NCBI GenBank assembly: GCA_017654935.2 | Contig: CM065686.1 | Coordinates: forward strand, 36,610,536-36,674,535 | Length of the DNA: 64,000 bases | Source of the DNA: Phymorhynchus buccinoides | Lineage: Eukaryota > Mollusca > Gastropoda > Neogastropoda > Raphitomidae | Reading direction: 5' to 3' | Part shown: piece by piece, positions 1-11,288 of the stretch | Layout of the letters: every line of letters starts with the position of its first letter | Position numbering within the stretch: the first letter of the stretch is position 1 | Position numbers and translations under genes: made by a program | The notes under the pieces: generated by a model | Database searches by the model: none | Seen by the model: the letters and a program-made list of their open reading frames with translations, nothing else | Told to the model about the DNA's origin: nothing

Positions 1-959
1 ATTGTAAAACCAAAATACTGAGAGAGAAAAAGTGAAAAACCAAAATACTGAAACAAAATTGACCTGTCAGTTCCAGGGACCAAATTTTTTCCTAGGACTG
101 GTAACTTGTTTAACATGTGCTTTGATATTGTGGTTTTCACTGGTTTTTGTTTCTCTGGGACTGGTTTTGATCAGTTGTTCGGGGGGCATTATCGCTGATG
201 GGACTGGTTTTCAAATTTCCAAGCGCAATCACTGATTATCCTAGGCGTATCCTAATCCTATCCCTTTTCTAAAAATGGCAGAATGCTGCTTCTCTGTTCT
301 CAGTAAAAAAAATTCAGTGCGAAAATTTGAGGGTGTGTGTGACTAAAGTACAAGATAGCCGAAGGCCGCAATGACCTTACTATGCAATGTCAACGAGCAC
401 TTTTTCTTTGGGTGTATGTAACTCTGTATAGTAGTGATTACAATGGAAAACGTCCCATGACTTGTGCCATTCATACACACAATGTACCTGCACATAGTGT
501 TGGATCTCAGCTAGAGTGTTGTCTTGTTCTTGTGCGGAGTACTTGAGGTTTTATGAGTGTACACTTATACTACAGTTATTACTTTCTACCTACGTCTCTT
601 TTTAGAAATTCTCTGTTGACTCCCTCTCATTTTGTTACTTTCTTGAACTCCCCCTCCCACACCTTCCTCCTTGCTTTTGTCACCCCACTCCCATTTTCTC
701 CTTGTCCCAGTGTAGTCCGTTGTTGGTGTTTTCTTTTACCTTTTCTTTCTTTCTTACTTCTTCGTCTTATATATATGTTACAGTAAATTCATCAAATCAG
801 GAAATTTATAAATTTACTGATTTGATTAATTTACTGTAACATATATATATATATATATTTTTTTTTTTAATCTTGTCTACAATGTTTCTACCTTTGTGTT
901 CCATTCTCCTGTTGCTGTTTTTGTTTGTTTGGTTGGTTATTGTTCTGAACTCTCTTTAG
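1..959. other. Intergenic, no gene recognised
   Basis: The sequence is T-rich. Near 60-230 a loose GGGACTGGTTTT-type motif recurs. A short degenerate CCTAAT/CCTATCCC run lies at 240-260. Mirror-like AT tracts at 770-860 (GAAATTTATAAATTTACTG flanked by TTACTGTAACATATAT) could be a small foldback. None of the short ORFs resembles a known protein. Confidence 0.5.
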
Positions 960-1529
960 CCCTTTCACTGCCAGACATCTTTGAGCCAAAAATTTCCATT
1001 AGACTTACTTGGCTACTGAAAAGATTTTGTCTGCAATATTGCTGGATTTCTCTGTAACACATTTAGAATAGGGTCCCCCCCGTGGGGATACTGGGGGTTC
1101 TTTTGTATAAATAGTTCCCCCACCTTCTGGAAGTTCTGTGCTTGTAACTTCCTCTAATCTGTCACTCCCTTTGACTCTGCCTTTTCCCTTTGCTTACTGT
1201 CATCTACTATCTTTCTGCCTTACCAGTCCATTCTCCTGCCTTTTTTCACTAAACACTTTCAAAAAAGATTTCCTCCAGCCGAAGTCGGACTTGCTGGGCC
1301 TAACTATTTATTAGTTGGGTGCATAACGGCAGCATGACGCATCTGCGCTCATAATTGACAGGAAACTGTCTGAGCGATCGAAGAAGAAGAAGAAGAAGAA
1401 TAGGGTCAATCCTTACTACCCAAATTTAGGAACACAATATCATTGAATAATAGACCCTGATTTCAAGAGTTTAATGACATGGGTGTTAAATCATTTTGGT
1501 GCAAAAATGCGACATTGGCGGTGAAAGGG
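960..1529. mobile_element. TTAA-type MITE, family P1 (copy 1), with nested retroelement
   Basis: The ends CCCTTTCACTGCC and GGCGGTGAAAGGG are inverted repeats. TTAA follows at 1530-1533 and the diverged TTAG precedes. The inner sequence near both ends (GTCGCATTTTTGCACC, GACCCTATT) recurs in the copies at 43923 and 3867. TTAA duplication and CCY ends suggest piggyBac-type mobilisation. A retroelement (about 1073-1400) sits inside. Confidence 0.7.
1073..1400 (+). repeat. Short retroelement with (GAA)n tail inside P1
   Basis: 1080-1250 is the reverse complement of 25686-25850 (for example CTTCTGGAAGTTCT and TGTCATCTACTATCTTTCTG). 1277-1400 (AGCCGAAGTCGGAC... then GAA repeats) matches 9311-9425. 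The GAA tail marks the 3' end and indicates a SINE or LINE tail inserted by retrotransposition. Confidence 0.6.
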
Positions 1530-1881
1530 TTAATTATTATTATCCACATTTATGTGGGTTTTTTTATCCTGGGTAGTGTTCATGGCATGCCGGGTATTTT
1601 GTTTATTTGATTATTTATTTTTTAATACTGTTATTAGTAATAGTAGTGATGGTAGTAGTATGTTTGGTGTGTTGGTGGTGGTGATATTGGTAGTAACTGA
1701 GAAAGAGCGTCAGAACGATGCTCATTCAAAACTGTTAGCGGCTTTATACTTGTCTTTTTCAGAGAATTACGGTAATGTCTTTTTCAAAGAAATATTTATC
1801 ACTTCTGCTGCAGAGGTTGGGTTTTGCTGATTTTGTTTTTTGTTATGTATTAGTATTTCTGTGAATAAGAACTTGTTGATA

Positions 1882-2057
1882 CAGTCAAACCTCTATTTTA
1901 AGACTTTCAAAAAGTCAGGAAAACCCGGTCTTAAATTGGAGGGAGTCTTATACAGGAGGTCATTTTCATAGGAAAAGTTCAGCATCCGTTCCCAAAACGT
2001 CGGTCTTAAATGAGAGGAGGTCTTTTAACGGAGGGTCTTATAACAGAGGTTTGACTG
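1882..2057. mobile_element. TA-flanked MITE with CAGTCAAACCTC ends
   Basis: CAGTCAAACCTCTATTTTAA at the left and its inverse (GAGGTTTGACTG) at the right are flanked by TA at 1880-1881 and 2058-2059. The inner GGTCTTAAAT/GGTCTTATAA repeats pair with each other. It is related to the five CAGTGGAACC elements of this window. Such ends and TA duplications fit Tc1/mariner-pogo. Confidence 0.75.
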
Positions 2058-2349
2058 TATGCATTATTTATACTCCCAACAAACGAAACGCCCCTATTTT
2101 CTTCACAAGCCTGTAAGACAGAGATAACTCAAACAAATCATTTTATTTCTTGTAAATGTTAATTCGATTATTAAACAAAAGTTTAAAATTGTATTACATT
2201 CAAATGATTCATTTGCCAGTCAGTCTGGGTTGAAAAAAACAGCAGTAGCCAGTCGAAAATTCCCCAAATGTATTTTCTTTTGGTTCTTTTCTTTTGTTTA
2301 TTTTGGATTCCGAGTAAAAAAAACTAAATATACCATACATTAACTTAAA

Positions 2350-2745
2350 GCCGGAATTCCATATACGCGATTTTAAAGGTGAAAATCGATGGCGATAATC
2401 GCCTGCAATTAAATTTTATCGCCACCAAGTCATTCTGTACACCCATAAGCGCTATAATCGTGAGCAGTCAGTCGAAAATTGCTCGCGATTTTATTTTATC
2501 GCCTGGTGGAGTGAACAAATATTTGTGTCGCCGTTGAAAATAGTCTAAAAATGGACGGAACTAAAACATCACTCTATTTTTTCAGCGAGCATGGCTTCCA
2601 AAAGCGTGGAGAAACTTGTGGTACTTGTGAAAAATGTTGCTTGCAATTCCGTAGGCGCGATCAGGTTTTTTAGCGAGATGTTTGAATAGCGCCATTGAAA
2701 ATCGCCGGCGATTTTAGCGTCAATGAAATTGCAAGCAACTTTTTT
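2350..2745. mobile_element. Probable MITE rich in GCGATTTT palindromes
   Basis: Repeated inverted ATCGCC/GGCGAT and GCGATTTTATCGCC motifs occur from CATATACGCGATTTT to GGCGATTTTAGCG. I could not fix the ends or a target duplication. Confidence 0.4.
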
Positions 2746-3367
2746 CATTTTGAGAGCTTAAAAAGTTACTAAAGAAAACAGTGCATATAAATAATGTAAC
2801 CATGGCATACTATGTTTGCTGTAAACTATACCTCTGTGTGTGTGTCTGTGTGTGTGTGTGTGTATTTTTATGTATTCTGACATTGTGTGGACAAATCAGA
2901 AAGTGCATTTACAATACAATTTTTCTTTCAAGTTTTTTCGTGGCTGTTTTTTTGTACGCTAGTCTGTCGTTTCCGACAATGACTGCCAGATAGCAGAGGG
3001 GGCAGATACTATTCTGGTGGGCTGGGTGAGAATTTGTTTATGTTTATTTCCCTTTAAATTCCTTTTCCTTTTCTTTTTTTTTGGGCAGCCATGAGCGTCT
3101 GTAAGCTAAAGCCAGCTTTCCAGTAACCCAATTTGTGTTTCCAATTTGTTTTTGATTCAGAGTTGAAATATGAACTCTTTAGCTGGTGGAAGTAAGAACT
3201 ATGGTAAACTAAAACAGATTTATCCAATCTTTAAAGTATTGGTAAACTATTACTTATGATCTTGGCGACTGATGCATTCCTAATATATTATGAAATACCC
3301 AGCAGCATTGAGTATTAGAAGAGGTCTGCACAGCACATTAATTCCCCACATTCTGAGTGCTTTTACT

Positions 3368-3734
3368 CCAGAAGGAAGCCGTCTCTTAATCGCCTAGAAA
3401 ATGAGATTTTTCATTTTCGTAATTATTTGAGACGGCTAAAAATTTCCAGCTGGTATTGATAGTATGATGTTTAAGAAGTATTATAGTAAAAAAAATCACT
3501 ACTTATATCCCGATCAACATGAAGATATAACCGTTTAAAGATATAATTTTACGTACATTCTGTTTTTAAATGGATGTATCTTTGTATTGATCAGGATATA
3601 AGTGGTGATATTTTACTATGATACTTCTTAAACATCATACTGTCAATACCAGTTGGATTTTTTTAGCCGTCTCAAATAATTAAGAAAATGAAAAATCTCA
3701 TTTTCTAGGCGATTTAGAGACGGTTTACTTCTGG
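3368..3734. mobile_element. Foldback element (arms about 165 bp)
   Basis: The left arm (CCAGAAGGAAGCCGTCTC...) pairs along almost its full length with the right arm ending GAGACGGTTTACTTCTGG. The trinucleotide ACT flanks both sides (3365-3367, 3735-3737). There is no coding content. A transcript would form a near-continuous hairpin. Confidence 0.8.
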
Positions 3735-3866
3735 ACTATTTTAGTTTTCGACAGAGAGCTATTTGTTTGAGGCAAATCTTCTTCTCATTGATTGTGGTTA
3801 GGGATAGAAAATGACCTGACAAGTGGCATACCACCATAAAACAATGTAAGCTTAATGGATAAAACA

Positions 3867-4090
3867 CCCTTTCACCGCCACATTGCAGCACAATGGTTTA
3901 ACACCCATGTTACTAAATAGCATCAAATCACGGCCTGTTATCTGAAGACCCTATTTCCATAATTTTTGGGGGTAAGGATAGGCCTAATTTTATACATCAG
4001 AGAAATTCGCAACAACAACAATTTTCTCTACCCAAGTAAGTTTAACAGTATTTTTGGCTGATTTTAAAATTGGTGTATGCTGGTGATGAG
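3867..4090 (+). mobile_element. P1-type TTAA MITE, degraded copy
   Basis: CCCTTTCACCGCCACATTG, AACACCCATGTTACTAAA and CCTGTTATCTGAAGACCCTA match the copy at 43923-44098. The right terminus is eroded. Confidence 0.55.
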
Positions 4091-4450
4091 TGTTTAACAA
4101 AAGGCATGAACTAAATGGAGTCAAAACCGGGTGCGGTGTCTGGTCAGTCGTTTCCAATCACTTTTATAATTTTGTTTGCACTACCTCTCGTAGGCGACAG
4201 AGAGGGAATGGAGGAGGGAGGTAGTTATGGACACATTTCAAGTTAGTTAATATTTTAAACAAAAGTAGTAATAGTAAAAGTGACTGGCTTTTTATATACA
4301 TGTAAGTATTTGAAATTCTACTAAAAATATGTGCATTTGATTTTTTTTATATAAATGAATTTAAAATGCAGATTATTTTTTTAGTAACCACTTACTGTGT
4401 TCAAGTATTTCGATTTGACAAGAATTAAAAGTTCACCACAAATACTGTAA

Positions 4451-4533
4451 GAGATAGAGTAGATTCTTTTGTAAGTTATTTGAAAAATCTTAAATAAGAA
4501 TTAGTGTGTATCTAATTTGTGTGTGTGTGTGTG

Positions 4534-4566
<33 letters not shown>

Positions 4567-4850
4567 TTCTTGTGTTCATTGATATTCCTGTAATGTGTGT
4601 GTGTGTGTGTGTAAGTTATTTGAAAAATCTTGTGTTCATTTGTGTGTGTGTGTGTATATTCAAGATATTCCTGTAATGCATTTTAATGCAATTACCATTC
4701 TAGCATGTAGGAGATAGAGTAGATTCTTTTGTAAGTTATTTGAAAAATCTTAAATAAGAATTAGTGTGTATCTAATTTGTGTGTGTGTGTGTATATATGT
4801 GTGTGTGTGTGTGTGTGTTTCTTGTGTTCATTGATATTCCTGTAATGCAT
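4451..4850 (+). repeat. 260-bp direct duplication with GT microsatellites
   Basis: GAGATAGAGTAGATTCTTTT at 4451 recurs at 4711, with the following AAATAAGAATTAGTGTGTAT and (GT)n(ATAT)(GT)n core. A partial third unit lies at 4611-4640. Unequal exchange or slippage over the GT tracts explains it. Confidence 0.8.
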
Positions 4851-4852
4851 GT

Positions 4853-5187
4853 TAGAGTCGCCGCTCGTAATCCAATGGGTTTGCAAGTGCGCTGGTTCGA
4901 ACCCAGCTCCGTTCGTGGTGTTGTGTCCTTGGGAAAAATACTTTACTCCTATTTCCTGGTCCTTCGGATGAGACAACAAACAGAGGTCCCGTGTGCAAAA
5001 GCACGCACAAGATCTTACGCACACGTTAAAGCCCATTCCACTATTCGGTAGGAGTAGGCCGTGTTGTGCCGGTGGAATGGATGACACAAACTCACAAAGC
5101 ATGCATCCTGTGCGCCAATAGCAGTCTAAACGAAGACTTTGGGTGTGGGGCAGGATAAACATCCCCAATCGGGAAGAAGAAGAAGAA
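4853..5187 (+). mobile_element. tRNA-type SINE, family S1 (copy 1)
   Basis: A box-B-like GGTTCGAACCC (4894-4904) near the head, a central core containing GTCCTTCGGATGAGACAACA, and a (GAA)n tail at 5173-5187. It matches the opposite-strand copy at 58812-59428 along its length. Confidence 0.75.
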
Positions 5188-6815
5188 TCACCTCATTTGT
5201 TGAGTTATGCGCTGTTGTGGCAATCTTTTTTGTGTTTGTTAATGTGTAGATATGATGCGATAGTGCAAATGTTAGTATGATATACAATGGGTTGTGCAAG
5301 AAAGAGTTGTTTGGGGGGTGTATGTTGCTCTTGTCACTTCCCTATCCTTTTTTACTGTTTTTTTTATAACCTGGATCCGATAAATAGAGTAGAGTGGCTC
5401 AACGTTTCCAGCACTGTGTGGACTTATGTGCTATAGGGTGCAATGATGGAGGTGTCATGTTATGAATTGTACTGTATGTTTTGTTGTTTACAGGTTGTTG
5501 GACGTTGGTAAGATACATTGATGAGTGTTTTGTAATAAGTGGTCGAACTTTACGCGGTGACAGTCTTGAGATGACCATAGCTGTTGACGGGACTATAAAG
5601 GAAAAAATAAAATAAAACTTTTTTCAATCTTTGAAACTTCTAAAAACCTTGAGGGTCGAATGGGTATCATTATTATTTTATCATTATAATTATTGTTGAT
5701 GGTGATGATGATTTGGGATGTTTGCGTTTTTCATGTTATAAAGTAAGATTTTTCTATGCTGCATATAAAAAAATTGGTTTGTTTTTACGTAGCGGTTATT
5801 TGATTACTATAAAAAGTGGGAAATCTTGTGTATTAGATTTGTTTTTTCTATAGCCATGTTTTTATTGTTGCTGCGGTTGTTCATTTATATTTACTGCTGA
5901 TATGCAAACCCCAATTTGACTTGCTTTGTATCGAATAGATTTTTTTTTATATGACAAAGATTGTGTGTATGTGCGCGTGTGTGTGCATGTGCTTCTTTTC
6001 TGCAATCATGCTCACACACATGCTTTTGTAATTTGAAGAGCAATTTGACTTGTACAACTTACAGATTCTTAATTGTTAAACCATTAATAATGATCTCATG
6101 AAACTTCTTTCGTCTTTTGAAAAATATTATTTTTGCACAGTCACATGAACATGTTTGTTATTTGTGTGTTTCTCATTACATAATTGTTTATGAGTTATTT
6201 TTGTGTGTGTGTTTCTTTTGAGTACATAAACAGAAGACACAGAAAATGATCTTTACTCAGTTCTGTGTATATATGTGAGTGGATGGGTACTTTACCTATC
6301 AAAATGTTTCTTTTTATTTTACTTTATTTATCTAAGAAAACAAGGAGGGAAAAGGTTAAATGTATTATTTCCTGAAATGTTGTGACAGTGGTGCGCTGAA
6401 ATCAGTATTCTAATGAGTACCATCTTTGCTACATTGTAAAGTCTTTGAAATAAAGACGAAAACTTGGTTTAGTTCAGCTGAGCTTTGGTTTTTTGCTTGT
6501 TTGGGTTTGTTTGTTTTTTCTTGTCATCATTGCTACAGTTAGAATAAGACCTGGTAATAACTTATAAGTACAAAAACGTACAAATCATCTTTTGTTCTTC
6601 TGGATATGTAAACTTTGTATCAATACCAATGAATAAAAGTACATGTTAAGATAAGGCATACAAACTTGTTTAACATGCCATACTTTTATATGTTTAATTT
6701 CAGTATGAGACAGTTGCTATTTGCTGTTTTTATCTCCTACATTTTGTTATTGCTGTCATTGTAGTTTTGGTTTGAAGTCTGTTTGATAAGAGTGGACATG
6801 CAAGAAGAAAGGAAC
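5188..6815. other. Intergenic T/GT-rich stretch, possible 3' UTR of an upstream plus-strand gene
   Basis: No coding sequence or repeat family was recognised. A plus-strand AATAAA at 6449-6454 follows about 1.2 kb of unique-looking T-rich sequence. Any gene body would lie outside the window, and the SINE just upstream weakens the idea. Confidence 0.25.
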
Positions 6816-7225
6816 ATATCGTCGGTGAAATTCAAAAACCCTGTATCTCGATTTTTGGGTTTTTTGAGTTAGTTACAAAGTCAGCTCTCTAATTTTTCCC
6901 GCCACCTTCCACCAAAAGCTTGTATAACGACTTTCTATCTGGGGTAAATGAGGTTGTGAAAATAGAAGAAAAACTCGTAAGTCCCAAATTCAGATCTTGT
7001 TAAGGACAGAAACCTCATAGCTTCGTTCTTTTCAAGTCTAAAATATTTTTTTTTAAATAATGATTTTAACGAAATGCAGGACTAAACTCGCAATGGTTTG
7101 AACAACATATTCATCATAGTTAATCAATTGTGGTCAACACGGTTAATTTTTAAAACTTTTTGTTTCCATTTTTCTCTAAACTATCAAAATTGAGATACGA
7201 GGTTTTTGAATTTCACTGACGATAT
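6816..7225. mobile_element. MITE with about 40-bp inverted ends
   Basis: ATATCGTCGGTGAAATTCAA at the left inverts to TTGAATTTCACTGACGATAT at the right, and similarity continues inward (CTGTATCTCGATTTTTG / CAAAATTGAGATACGAG). I see no clear target duplication or coding sequence. Confidence 0.75.
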
Positions 7226-7324
7226 TGTGGGGCAAAACAGATAACCAGTGTGTTTGTATACCAGTGTGTATTCATGTGTTTCTGAATGCTCTCAGTTCAA
7301 ATGTGTGCGTGCTGCATGTATTTA

Positions 7325-7466
7325 AGGTCTCTGTGCACATTCACACTATTCACAAAATACCTCTATTTCCCCATGGCAACACAGTGTTAGGCCACTCATA
7401 ATATGACTGTGTTGCCATGGGGAAATAGTGATATTTTGTGAATGGTATTAACGTCTACACAGACCT
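7325..7466. mobile_element. Small foldback MITE
   Basis: The arms pair: TATTTCCCCATGGCAACACA against TGTGTTGCCATGGGGAAATA, with outer AGGTCT/AGACCT ends. The loop is about 25 bp. There is no ORF. Confidence 0.75.
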
Positions 7467-7718
7467 TTCGTAATAAATTACTCAATAATGGTCGATTTTG
7501 AAGTGGGATTACCAAAATATGGTTGAGAAATGCTTATAAATTATAATCAAGTGGGTTATAATCTGTGATAAAAAAAAAAAATTATAATGCATTTGGGCCA
7601 AGCAGTAGACTTGGGATGCTTTGCACAATTTTAATAAAAATTGGTTTAAAAAGAAAAGAAAAAGAGGTGCCCATGTTGTGTATGATGGCTGTTTGCACTT
7701 TGGACAAAGTTATTGTTT

Positions 7719-7720
<2 letters not shown>

Positions 7721-7761
<41 letters not shown>
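7721..7761. repeat. (CA)n microsatellite
   Basis: An uninterrupted CA tract of about 20 units. Confidence 0.95.
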
Positions 7762-7994
7762 GCCCTCATTTCTACATGGGTACAACTACACAAAATGAAA
7801 AAACCCTGAAAGGCCGGGGTCCAGGGGTAACGTCCCCCTGCAGCTGAAGCAAAAATTGATTGATGAAGGTATTTTAGTTTGCTTTTTCCACAATTTATAC
7901 AAACAATTATTTTAAAGTGTTTGAAAAATACAGTAGACACACAAAGATCTTGTTTGACAAATTTTTAAAAAGGAACTTCTGGTAACATTCAAAA

Positions 7995-8062
7995 ACAGGA
8001 AATCCGTCCGCTTATTTCTTATGGGGAGTGAATGGGGTTTCCGTACGGAAAAGTTGCACCCA
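7995..8062. mobile_element. Fragment of the FB4 foldback family
   Basis: CTTATTTCTTATGGGGAGTG and AATGGGGTTTCCGTACGGAA match the right arm of the element at 11641-11818; the rest is absent. Confidence 0.6.
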
Positions 8063-8256
8063 TGTTTCTACGACTCAATCTCAGAGTCTGGTTCTTTCAA
8101 TTTCTTGACAATAACCCTGGGTTGACCCTAACCCAGGACAATCTTTTCCAGAGAACGGCAGAATGGCTTCTCAGTGAACATTTTGAATGCAAAATATTTT
8201 GATGGGGGTTGTCTAGACTACAACTTAGCTGCACTTTGTTCTTCTCACATTGTTAC

Positions 8257-8468
8257 GGTGTCCGGACTTTTCCCACCGGGACTTTTCCTGCCAGACTTTT
8301 CCCACCCAGGCTTTTCCTACCAGACTTTTCCCACCCGGACTTCCCCATCCGGGCTTTTCCTACCGGACTTTTCCCACCCTAGGTCTTTTCCCACCTGGAC
8401 TTTTCCCACCCAAGTCTCGGATGTGTGTAATAATTGTGAAAATTGCTTTATGTGTGTGTGTGCATGCG

Positions 8469-8519
<51 letters not shown>

Positions 8520-8749
8520 GTGCACGCTCTGATTGCAATGCCTTGGCTATTCTTTCGGTTAGTTGCATTGTGTCCCGATTATGTGGCTAGCCTGTCTGCA
8601 CCTTTGCATACACACATATAGAGAGAGAGACAGAGCAAGAGAGACAGAATGATTCTTATATCCATCCATCCATCCATTTGAATATATTAAAGTGTTGGGT
8701 GTGAAAAGTCCTGAGGTGGGAAAAGTCCGGTGGGAAAAGTCCAGTAATC
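8257..8749. mobile_element. MITE with 9-bp target duplication and GGACTTTTCCCACC repeats
   Basis: CATTGTTAC occurs exactly at 8248-8256 and 8750-8758, flanking the element. About ten 15-16 bp units of GGACTTTTCCCACC fill the left end, and three inverted units (GGTGGGAAAAGTCC) the right, with a long (GT)n tract at 8467-8522 between. A 9-bp duplication is typical of Mutator-like elements. No transposase remains. Confidence 0.75.
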
Positions 8750-9310
8750 CATTGTTACAAGAACTTACTACAAAATTTGGTATTTTGTTTGTCACCTTCT
8801 GACTTTCCTCATGCTAGTACATTCAGCAAAATGTTGGACTGTTTGTGTTTCTCTCTGCCTCTCAACTAAATTGATGCACATTTAGCTGGGGATTGGTTTA
8901 TTAGTTTAGGCAATAGAATCAGGAATAATGTGTTGTTTTAACATGCGCGCACAGAGAAAGAGGGGGGTTGGAGGGCTCCCAATAGCAATATAGAACTGAG
9001 GGGGGGGGGGTGCATGTTGGATTTTTTTGTAAGAGCAATTAGATTTTCCACAGTCAACTATTGAACCGATCGTGATAATTTTTAGGCAAGATCTAACACA
9101 CATAGGAGACAAATTATCACTTTTCCATCATCGTTTCATTTTCTTTCTTGAATCCCCCAAGCTTAGTTTTAATTCAAGGAATTCCTTAAAAACCGGACCA
9201 AAGACCCGCTTTTCTCTGTCTGTAGACTACAAAAAGTACATCATTTTCTTTCTGCCTTGAAATACATTTTTCTGCTTTCCCTCATTTACGGTTGATCTCA
9301 ATTATGTACT

Positions 9311-9425
9311 AGCCGAAGTCGGACATGCTGAGCCTAATTATTTCTTACTTAGGCGCATAACGGCAGCATGATGCATCTGCGCTCATAATTGACAGGAAAG
9401 TGTCTGACGAGCGATCGAAGAAGAT
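9311..9425 (+). repeat. Second copy of the AGCCGAAGTCGGAC retroelement tail
   Basis: It matches 1277-1400 almost throughout (GCATAACGGCAGCATGA, GCTCATAATTGACAGGAAA) and ends in CGATCGAAGAAG. The head is absent, so it is 5'-truncated. Confidence 0.65.
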
Positions 9426-9590
9426 GTACTAGACTCCACATAATTGCAAAATGCAAGACTGCACAACTAAAAATATCGCACAGATTTCATGCTCAAGCAT
9501 GCGTGCTTAGCAGTATTGACCCTACTCTGCATCACGGTGCAAGAGGAGCGGGCCAGTGGACAGGCAAGCAGAGAGAGACCTAGGTTCTTT

Positions 9591-9856
9591 CGGAAGCATA
9601 CTTTTGTTACCACGTACCGCTAGTCCCACACTGTAATCTTACATACATGATAGAACAAGTCCCACATACTGCTATTCTCACAAAATGTCTCTCTCTCTGC
9701 TTATGTGTCAAACCCACCTAAACGCACGAGCGCGCGCACACACATGTATGCATGTACACTCATGCACACAAGCCCATCCAGAATACATGCAGAATTGCAC
9801 ACACGCACAAACAGTGTGGGGGACTAGCGGTATGTGGTAACAAAAGTATGCTTCCG
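9591..9856. mobile_element. MITE with CGGAAGCATAC ends and 6-bp duplication
   Basis: CGGAAGCATACTTTTGTTAC inverts to GTAACAAAAGTATGCTTCCG, and pairing extends over about 43 bp to the GTCCCACAC / GTGTGGGGGAC ends. TTCTTT flanks both sides (9585-9590 and 9857-9862). There is no coding sequence. Confidence 0.75.
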
Positions 9857-10264
9857 TTCTTTTAGTGAGTCATCACTTTTTGGCATGGAAGCAAAACCGA
9901 AGTTGGAGCTTTCTACCATAATCAGACCACGCCCTACCTGCCTGACGCTGCTAATCAAGGTGTGTCATGTATGTCATTATCAGGAACCTTCGTCGCTTAA
10001 ACGGTTTAAAATGACTATGCAAATGTGTATGTCTTTAACTAAGTAATATCCATAAGTGCTTCTCTGCAAAGTATGTGCCTGGAGGCCGTTTTACAATAGT
10101 GAACGCTCGTAGCTGTTCGCACAATTCGGCAAAAACAAAACAAAAACCGGTCCTAAGAAACACCTTCATTAGCCGATAGTTTGGCAAACGTTTTGTTCTT
10201 CCCCCACACCGAGCACGCCGCGAACGATCCGGAACTATCACGTGACTTGGACGAGGGTTAATAC

Positions 10265-10430
10265 ATTTCTGGAATGAATGAAAATCCGTTCAACGTCCTC
10301 CGGTCTGAAACAGACACATATGGGACAATAGTAGATATAAAGATGGTGGGAACGATCCTGGAGGCAATGCCCGGAGGCAGTGCAACTCCAGGAAAGTTCC
10401 GAATTTTTAACAATACAGATCATAAAGTAA
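10265..10430 (+). repeat. Dispersed repeat D1 (copy 1)
   Basis: AACGTCCTCCGGTCTGAAAC, TATAAAGATGGTGGGAACGA and TGCAACTCCAGGAAAGTTCC recur in inverse orientation at 11941-12065 and 61148-61288. It carries a 67-codon ORF that is not conserved in the other copies. It may be the body of a SINE. Confidence 0.6.
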
Positions 10431-10561
10431 GATTATTGAATACATTTCTGGCTGTTGATTGGCCCATTAAGGCTTAGTGTTAAAATAATTTAAAAAAATT
10501 GACCAATCAGACAAGAACTTGTTATATCATGTATGAAAGATTGCAGACCCTTTTGGGCGTA

Positions 10562-10689
10562 CAGTGGAACCCCCCACATAAGACCTACTTCTCTGAGACA
10601 TTGCCCTTCTTTGTAAGTATTAAAATGACCTCCCTTACAAGACCTCATTTTGTATGAATTTTGAAGGTCTTATAAGCGAGGTTCCACTG
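10562..10689. mobile_element. TA-flanked MITE, CAGTGGAACC family (copy 1)
   Basis: CAGTGGAACC at the left and GGTTCCACTG at the right, with TA outside both. The inner ATAAGACCTAC and GGTCTTATAAG segments are shared with the copies at 16111, 23931, 35101 and 42397. Confidence 0.85.
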
Positions 10690-10789
10690 TAACAGTTATT
10701 CACGCAAATAGCGACCTCTAGTGAAACTGGACCCAGAGGATTCAGTTCTACTGTCATTGTTTTGTGTGCGGTTTTTTTGGTTTGTTTTT

Positions 10790-11026
10790 AGGTATTAGGT
10801 ACTTTATAGTCACAGAGGCGTCTCTGTGAAATTCGGGTTGCTCCCACCTGGAGAGCGTGTCGCAGCCAGAGGCGCGCCACCCAATTTAAAACCAAAAAAA
10901 ATTGCATGCGATTTTTGTCACTGATGAGGGAGGGGGGGGGGGGGGGGGGGGGGGGTAAATTTCGACTAAATGACAACTTTTTTCGTTGCCACTGGGTTTA
11001 ACGTATGCTAAGTGCATGGGCACACG

Positions 11027-11057
<31 letters not shown>

Positions 11058-11176
11058 TCCACGTTCAGACCGTTAAGGCCTAGTGCAGAATGAGAGGAAA
11101 AAATCCCCTGTACCCTGGTTCGAACTCGGGTTTACTTGACACGAAGCGAACGCGATACCACTGTGCCACTCTACAC
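10790..11176 (-). mobile_element. tRNA-derived SINE, family S2 (copy 1)
   Basis: On the minus strand it begins GGTGTAGAGTGGCACAGTGG (box A-like TGGCACAGTGG), then box-B-like GAGTTCGAACC. The core reads GGACCTCGGTTTATTGTCTC on the plus strand. It is interrupted by a 30-bp poly-G run (10926-10955). It shares head, core and tail with 17272-17601. Confidence 0.75.
10926..10955. repeat. Poly-G tract
   Basis: About 30 consecutive G inside the S2 SINE. The other copy (17396-17410) has only short G runs here, so the tract expanded after insertion. It can form G-quadruplexes. Confidence 0.9.
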
Positions 11177-11288
11177 CACAGTGGCCTCTCTGTCTGCAGG
11201 TCAGTTTTGAAAAATAAAGAGGAGTAACCTCCCTTTCCCACCTTCCCATAATTATGTTGTCCCTATCACCACTTGTCACTGTCCGTGT

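Noticed and set aside
4761..5168. 135-codon minus-strand ORF
   Set aside because: Covers the S1 SINE and a GT microsatellite; no coding character.
8174..8795. Proline/phenylalanine repeat ORFs
   Set aside because: Arise from the 15-16 bp repeats of the 9-bp-duplication MITE and are not a structural protein.
10274..10477. 67-codon ORF MNENPFNVLRSETDT...
   Set aside because: Lies in dispersed repeat D1; the frame is not kept in the copies at 11941 and 61148.
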